Source: a bacterium
GTDB lineage: Bacteria > Fidelibacterota > Marinisomatia > Marinisomatales > JAHJCW01
Reading direction: 5' to 3'
NCBI GenBank assembly: GCA_018812885.1
Contig: JAHJCW010000332.1
Location: 1-11,276 of the forward strand
DNA: 11,276 nt
Shown here: positions 6,942 through 11,276 of the stretch, piece after piece
Numbering within the stretch: the first letter of the stretch is position 1
Layout: every line of letters starts with the position of its first letter
Position numbers and translations under genes: made by a program
The notes under the pieces: model-generated
The model's database searches: none
Seen by the model: only the letters and a program-made list of their open reading frames with translations
What the model was told of the DNA's origin: nothing

Positions 6942-7439
6942 TTATTTTTCCACGCTATCTCTCATTGCACGCCACGATGGCAAGAACTGACTGGTTTGTT
7001 CCATGTAGATTCTATACTCATCACCAAATTTATTAAGCATGTCTATTTCTTCGCGTTGAACTAGCCACGACCAAATTATTGTAATCGGAATAACCGAAAT
7101 AATTATTCCCCACGAATAAAATACCATTGCCAAAATACCGGTAAAAGAGAAAATCCATGCACTATAAATCGGGTGTCGGATAAATTGAAAAGGACCTTTA
7201 TTTGCGATAGAATTTCCACGGCCGTTTTTTAGTAATTGATAATTACTCCCAATCAATAAATATAACGCGTCAAACATAAAAATTGCCATAAGTGCAATTC
7301 GAAAGGTTGGGTGAATCATCATTTTGGGCATTTTTAAAACGATCTCAAAATAATACATAATAAACCAAATCAGGACTGTAATGACAATTCCCAAAGGGCC
7401 AATTCCAAAAATTCGTCTAATATGGTTTTTGCGACTCAC
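6942..7439 (-). CDS. Isoprenylcysteine carboxyl methyltransferase-type integral membrane protein
   Basis: A 165-residue membrane protein with about four hydrophobic segments (roughly 12-32, 46-66, 91-108, 110-128). The family signature for S-adenosylmethionine binding is clear: GPFQFIRHPIY (82-92), then QREE (128-131) and FGDEYRIYM (138-146), ending with FLPSWRAM. In bacteria such proteins are generally annotated as ICMT- or phospholipid-methyltransferase-like, with the acceptor usually unknown; I cannot name the substrate. It starts with GTG, and the last three bases of that overlap, GTGA, contain the TGA stop of the dihydrolipoamide dehydrogenase gene, so translation is probably coupled. 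A similar C-terminal piece occurs again at 4812-4862, beyond the protease gene. Confidence 0.88.
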   Translation of the reverse strand: MSRKNHIRRIFGIGPLGIVITVLIWFIMYYFEIVLKMPKMMIHPTFRIALMAIFMFDALYLLIGSNYQLLKNGRGNSIANKGPFQFIRHPIYSAWIFSFTGILAMVFYSWGIIISVIPITIIWSWLVQREEIDMLNKFGDEYRIYMEQTSQFLPSWRAMRDSVEK

Positions 7440-8863
7440 TTTATTGTTTTAGGAATGTAAAGGTCGGTCACTGTACCGGAAAATACTTCGGCAGCATTTG
7501 CAAACGTTTCTGATAGGGTGGGATGGGGATGAATGGTCAAGCCAATGTCTTCTGCATCTGCTCCCATTTCAATGGCTAGCGCCCCTTCCGAAATAATATC
7601 TCCGGCGTGAGCCCCTACAATACTAACACCCAAAAGCTTACCGTTTTCTGGATTAAAAAGAAGTTTAGTTTTTCCAATGGATTGTCCAGTTGCAATTGCT
7701 TTGCCACTAGCACCCCAAGGAAATTCTGCTTTTTTGTAACTAATTTTTTTTGCCTGTGCTTCCGTTTCTGTTAAGCCCGTCCAGGCAATTTCAGGATTTG
7801 TGAATATCACTGCCGGAATGCTCTTGGCGTCGAATACCGCCGGTAAACCTGCGATGACCTCAGCTGCAATTTTGCCTTCGTATGTTGCTTTGTGGGCAAG
7901 CATCGGCTCTCCAGCTACATCACCAATTGCATAAATATTTAAAACATTTGTTTTCTGCTTTTCATCAACTTTAATAAACCCTTGTTCTGTAAGTTGAACA
8001 CCAATTTTTTCTAATCCTAAGTTTTCGGTATTTGGTCTTCGCCCAACAGACACTAAAACTTTATCAAATTTTTGGTTAATTATCTTTCCATTATTATCAA
8101 TTTTTACTGTCAGTGTTTTATCATTATTCGGCTTAACCTCAACAACTTTGGACTTGACCATAATTTGATGAAAATTATTCTTAAGTTTGTGCTGTAAAAG
8201 TCGGACAATGTCCTTATCAGCTCCGGGCAATAAGGAATCCAACATTTCAACGACTGTAACTTGTGACCCTAAAGAATTATAGACTGTCGCCATCTCAAGA
8301 CCAATGTATCCGCCACCGATAACAAGCAGTGTTTTAGGAATAGATTCCAGCAGCAGCGCTTCTTTAGAGGTCATAACTGATGGGTGGTTGTTTGGAACAC
8401 TCGGAATTAATGTTGATCGAGACCCGGTTGCAATTATTGCACTATCAAAAGATATTACTTCTGATTTATCTTTGCTAGTGATGGCTATTTCATTTTTCGA
8501 TTTAAATTCTGCAACACCGGTAAAGACCTGAACTTCTCTTGACTTTGCCATTTGGGCAATTCCTTTGTTCAGTTTCTCCACCACTTCGTTCTTCCAGTTT
8601 CGCACTTTATCTAATTCAATTTTAGGTGAGTTGAACTTAATTCCCTTTCTTTCGAGTGCACGTGCTTCTTCAATAATTTGTGAAATGTACAATAATGCCT
8701 TTGATGGAATGCATCCCCTATTGAGACAGACACCTCCAAGCACATCGTCTTTTTCAATCAGTACAACGCGCTTATCTAAATCGGCGGCCCTAAAAGCGGC
8801 GGCATAACCGCCAGGTCCTGAGCCAATTACAGCTACATCAAAATGATTATTTTTTTCAATCAT
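7436..8863 (-). CDS. lpdA: Dihydrolipoamide dehydrogenase (E3)
   Basis: A flavoprotein that reoxidises dihydrolipoyl groups with NAD+ (EC 1.8.1.4), serving 2-oxoacid dehydrogenase complexes and the glycine cleavage system. At 475 residues it has normal length. Visible motifs: the FAD-binding GSGPGGYAAA (14-23); the redox disulphide Cys46-Cys51 in GGVCLNRGCIPSKAL; the NAD-binding GGGYIGLE (183-190); the second FAD motif YAIGDVAG before MLAHKATYEGK; and the C-terminal catalytic pair His447/Glu452 in HPHPTLSETF. The ATG at 8863 has AGGA six bases upstream. No E1, E2 or glycine-cleavage gene is in the window, so its partner complex lies elsewhere. It is followed with a four-base overlap by the methyltransferase gene and preceded by 113 bases after the flavoprotein gene. 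Confidence 0.97.
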   Translation of the reverse strand: MIEKNNHFDVAVIGSGPGGYAAAFRAADLDKRVVLIEKDDVLGGVCLNRGCIPSKALLYISQIIEEARALERKGIKFNSPKIELDKVRNWKNEVVEKLNKGIAQMAKSREVQVFTGVAEFKSKNEIAITSKDKSEVISFDSAIIATGSRSTLIPSVPNNHPSVMTSKEALLLESIPKTLLVIGGGYIGLEMATVYNSLGSQVTVVEMLDSLLPGADKDIVRLLQHKLKNNFHQIMVKSKVVEVKPNNDKTLTVKIDNNGKIINQKFDKVLVSVGRRPNTENLGLEKIGVQLTEQGFIKVDEKQKTNVLNIYAIGDVAGEPMLAHKATYEGKIAAEVIAGLPAVFDAKSIPAVIFTNPEIAWTGLTETEAQAKKISYKKAEFPWGASGKAIATGQSIGKTKLLFNPENGKLLGVSIVGAHAGDIISEGALAIEMGADAEDIGLTIHPHPTLSETFANAAEVFSGTVTDLYIPKTIK

Positions 8864-8976
8864 GGTAAATCCTAAATTGGGTTTTTATCCACGAAGTTAA
8901 TGCAAATCAATATGAAAGGAAATAACTAATGAATTTGTTGTCTAATAGCAGACTATATTGGAATACTTAGACTTTG
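8864..8976. other. Short gap between the flavoprotein gene and lpdA
   Basis: These 113 AT-rich bases separate two minus-strand genes. They hold the lpdA ribosome binding site (AGGA, 8870-8873) and perhaps a promoter, though I see no convincing pair of promoter elements. No strong hairpin followed by a T-run is visible, so readthrough from the upstream pair is possible. Confidence 0.35.
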
Positions 8977-9984
8977 TTAGACATATTTTTTGTTGTGTTG
9001 ATATTCTCTAAGTGTCTTAATGTAATTTGCCCGCATAAATGCCCCCGGGTCTTTCACGTTTTTCATACTCATGCTTCCGCGCATTTGTTCGAGACTATCA
9101 TATTCATGATCTTCCAGCCACCGGGTGATATCTTGTGTTATTTTAGTAATATGTTTTGGACCATGTTTCAAAAGAGCTGAAGTCATAAATGTAACATCGG
9201 CTCCAGCCATTGTTAATTTCAAAACGTCTTCTGCTGTATGAACGCCACTTGTAGCTCCCAATGAAAGTTGTAATTGATTCTTTAGCACGGCAATCCATCT
9301 AAGTGGTAAGCGAATTTCATCTGAGTTGCTCAAAGAAATTGATGGCGTGACTTCAAGTTTGTCGAGATTTATGTCGGGTTGATAAAAACGATTAAAGAGC
9401 ACAAGGGCGCCTGCACCAGCTTCTTGAATTCTTTGTGCAAATGAAGGTAGCGCACTAAAGGTATTACCTATTTTCATGGCTATTGGTATAGATGTTTTCT
9501 CTTTAACAGATTTTAAAATATCAATATAAATGTTTTTTACATCAGTTCCCGATTGCTTTGCATCTGTTGGTAAATAATAAATATTTAATTCCAAAGCATC
9601 TGCTCCCGCATTCTCAATAAGCTTGGCCTTCTCAATCCACCCACCTAATGATATTCCATTCAAACTTGCAATTATTGGAATATCAAGCTTTTCCTTTAAG
9701 CGTCGAATTTGTTCTAAATATTCGTCTGGTCCCGATGTAAAATCATGACTATCGGGAAAATATGAAAGGGCTTCTGAAAAACTATCGCTTCCATGTGATA
9801 GATAATGTTCGAGTTCGCCATCTTCATGATATATTTCCTCTTCAAACAATGAATACATTACCAGTGCCGGTGCACCAGCATCTTCCAATTGCATAGCAGT
9901 GTCTATGTCACGCGAAAGGGGTGAAGCCGATGGAACCAACGGGTTCTCTAGATTAAATCCCAAATATTTTGTTTTAAGGCTCAT
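8977..9984 (-). CDS. Dihydroorotate dehydrogenase-like flavoprotein linked to pyruvate:ferredoxin oxidoreductase
   Basis: A 335-residue TIM-barrel protein of the PyrD-like type often encoded next to nifJ. FMN-site features are visible: Lys171 in IAMKIGNTF, SGVHTAEDVLKL (246-257) and the phosphate-binding TSALLKHG (268-275). The sequence ELNIYYLPTD (132-141) occupies the place of the dihydroorotate dehydrogenase loop NxSCPN or NxSSPN, and has tyrosines instead of the catalytic Cys or Ser. It is therefore unlikely to make orotate, and the function is open; a role with the adjacent oxidoreductase is inferred from position. It starts 23 bases after the end of that gene, with AGGA eight bases before the ATG, so the two are almost surely co-transcribed. 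A pyrD label would be misleading. Confidence 0.88.
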   Translation of the reverse strand: MSLKTKYLGFNLENPLVPSASPLSRDIDTAMQLEDAGAPALVMYSLFEEEIYHEDGELEHYLSHGSDSFSEALSYFPDSHDFTSGPDEYLEQIRRLKEKLDIPIIASLNGISLGGWIEKAKLIENAGADALELNIYYLPTDAKQSGTDVKNIYIDILKSVKEKTSIPIAMKIGNTFSALPSFAQRIQEAGAGALVLFNRFYQPDINLDKLEVTPSISLSNSDEIRLPLRWIAVLKNQLQLSLGATSGVHTAEDVLKLTMAGADVTFMTSALLKHGPKHITKITQDITRWLEDHEYDSLEQMRGSMSMKNVKDPGAFMRANYIKTLREYQHNKKYV

Positions 9985-10007
9985 GATGTTTTTCCTTATA
10001 CCTGATG

Positions 10008-11276
10008 TTATGTACTTGCTTTTGCCATTTCTTGATATTTATTCCACCTTTGTTTTACTATTTCTTCGGCTTCGTGCAATAGTTTCTTTGCACGCTCAGG
10101 CATACTTTTAGTAAGCATTTTATATCTCGTTTCTTGATAGAGGTAATCAGCAAGAGGAATAGACGGAGCCTTGGAATCAATTTGCAAGGGATTTTTATCA
10201 TCCTCTCTTCTACGTGGATCATATCGGTATAGAATCCAGTGTCCACTATCAACTGCTGCTTTTTGCTGTTCAAGTCCATAGCGCATATTAATGCCGTGTG
10301 CTATACATGGACTATATGCAATAATTATTGATGTGCCTTTATAAGATTCTGCTTCTTGAAACGCTTTAGCAGTTTGCAAGTCGCTAGCGCCCATTGCTAT
10401 TTGGGCAACAAAAACATTCCCATAATTCATGGCCATCATTCCTAAGTCTTTTTTGCCTGTCGATTTTCCAGCTGCGGCAAATTTTGCCACCGATCCGAGC
10501 GGTGTTGCTTTTGATGCTTGTCCTCCAGTGTTTGAATAAACTTCTGTATCTAAAACCAAGATATTGACATTTCTACCTGATGCCAAAACATGGTCAAGTC
10601 CGCCATAGCCAATATCATAAGCCCAGCCGTCGCCACCCATGACCCAAACGCTCTTTTTGACAAGATTATCTGATATGCTTAATAGTTGCTTTGCTTCCGA
10701 TGAAGTGAAGCCCAACAATATCTTGTTGAGCTTCTCGATTCTCTCTCTCTGCTCAAAAATTCCTTTTTCCGTAGATTGGTCGGCATTTAATATTTCATTT
10801 ACAAACTCCGAACCTATTTTTGTCTTGAGATCCATTAAAAGTTCTTTTGCATACTCGGTATGTTTATCTATTGTCAGACGGAAGCCCAACCCAAATTCAG
10901 CATTGTCTTCAAATAGTGAATTTGACCATGCAGGACCTCTGCCATCACCGTTTTTGGTCCATGGCGTCGTTGGTAAATTGCCACCATAGATAGAAGAACA
11001 ACCTGTCGCATTTGCGATTATCATCCTATCGCCAAACATCTGCGATGCAAGCTTGACGTATGGAGTCTCTCCACACCCCGTACAGGCACCGGAAAATTCA
11101 AAAAGTGGTTGCAATAATTGCGAACCCTTAACGTTGTCGTGCTTAATTCTATCTCTTTTAACTTGAGGCAAAGATAAGAAGAAGTTCCAATTCTCTCTTT
11201 CGCTCTCCCTGAGCGGCAACTGCGGTTCCATATTTATGGCTTTCCGTTTAGTGTCAGTTTTATCCTTAACCGGACA
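10008..11276 (-). CDS. nifJ: Pyruvate:ferredoxin (flavodoxin) oxidoreductase, C-terminal third (5' end off the window)
   Basis: The cytoplasmic enzyme that converts pyruvate and CoA to acetyl-CoA, CO2 and reduced ferredoxin (EC 1.2.7.1) with thiamine diphosphate and three [4Fe-4S] clusters. The frame stays open to the right edge. The first visible codons read CPVKDKT, the last cysteine of a ferredoxin-type cluster motif, then KAINMEPQLPLRESE, the usual entry to the next domain. The proximal-cluster cysteines are visible as ACTGC, ATGC and, later, SPCIAHG. The thiamine site is GGDGWAYDIGYGGLDHVL with NTGGQASKATPLG. About 422 of some 1,180 residues are present, so the ATG at 11231 is internal and not the start. 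The downstream flavoprotein follows after 23 bases. This single-chain form is typical of anaerobic or microaerobic metabolism. Confidence 0.97.
   Translation of the reverse strand, partial: CPVKDKTDTKRKAINMEPQLPLRESERENWNFFLSLPQVKRDRIKHDNVKGSQLLQPLFEFSGACTGCGETPYVKLASQMFGDRMIIANATGCSSIYGGNLPTTPWTKNGDGRGPAWSNSLFEDNAEFGLGFRLTIDKHTEYAKELLMDLKTKIGSEFVNEILNADQSTEKGIFEQRERIEKLNKILLGFTSSEAKQLLSISDNLVKKSVWVMGGDGWAYDIGYGGLDHVLASGRNVNILVLDTEVYSNTGGQASKATPLGSVAKFAAAGKSTGKKDLGMMAMNYGNVFVAQIAMGASDLQTAKAFQEAESYKGTSIIIAYSPCIAHGINMRYGLEQQKAAVDSGHWILYRYDPRRREDDKNPLQIDSKAPSIPLADYLYQETRYKMLTKSMPERAKKLLHEAEEIVKQRWNKYQEMAKAST

Noticed and set aside
8977..9984. True pyrD for pyrimidine synthesis
   Set aside because: The active-site loop lacks the catalytic Cys/Ser, and the gene sits directly behind nifJ, not with pyrimidine genes.
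10058..10279. 73-codon minus-strand frame inside nifJ
   Set aside because: It is an alternative frame of the conserved C-terminus of the oxidoreductase, with no independent coding signal.
11229..11231. ATG at 11231 as the start of the pyruvate:ferredoxin oxidoreductase gene
   Set aside because: The same frame stays open to the window edge and encodes the expected preceding sequence (CPVKDKT...KAIN), so this Met is internal.

Overview
This is an AT-rich window (I estimate below 40% GC) from a bacterium, probably of the FCB group (Bacteroidota / Ignavibacteria / Calditrichota side). That is an inference from four things: a full-length M16 peptidase made as a lipoprotein; a homodimeric-type pyruvate:ferredoxin oxidoreductase followed by a dihydroorotate-dehydrogenase-like protein; several small lipoproteins; and dispersed repeats of kinds I remember from such genomes. 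The phylum is not certain. No RNA gene, CRISPR array, insertion sequence or phage gene is visible.

Layout. Bases 1-2714 (minus strand) hold almost all of an M16 zinc-peptidase lipoprotein whose last few dozen residues lie off the left edge. A 150-base divergent gap separates it from a plus-strand lipoprotein of the DUF2927 type (2865-3512). That gene runs tail-to-tail into a 90-residue histidine-rich lipoprotein on the minus strand (3509-3781), sharing a TTAA. Divergent from this one is a plus-strand short-chain dehydrogenase/reductase (3843-4607).

The gap 4608-4887 is crowded for its size. It has a small hairpin, a perfect 28-base palindrome, two further stretches that look like dispersed repeats, and a 16-codon piece resembling the C-terminus of the methyltransferase found 2 kb away.

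The rest is all minus strand and reads right to left: the C-terminal third of pyruvate:ferredoxin oxidoreductase (10008 to beyond the right edge), the dihydroorotate-dehydrogenase-like protein (8977-9984), dihydrolipoamide dehydrogenase (7436-8863), an isoprenylcysteine-methyltransferase-type membrane protein (6942-7439, start overlapping the previous stop) and a subtilisin-family lipoprotein protease (4888-6879).

How they work together. The right half carries pyruvate metabolism: the oxidoreductase converts pyruvate to acetyl-CoA and reduced ferredoxin, and the flavoprotein beside it probably belongs to the same process. Dihydrolipoamide dehydrogenase serves 2-oxoacid dehydrogenase or glycine-cleavage complexes encoded elsewhere. 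The left half is mostly cell-envelope proteins, with four predicted lipoproteins in the window, two of them proteases. I see no clear new multi-gene system. The points most worth checking are the duplicated methyltransferase tail flanking the protease gene, the repeat-dense gap, and the flavoprotein that appears to lack the usual dihydroorotate dehydrogenase catalytic residue.
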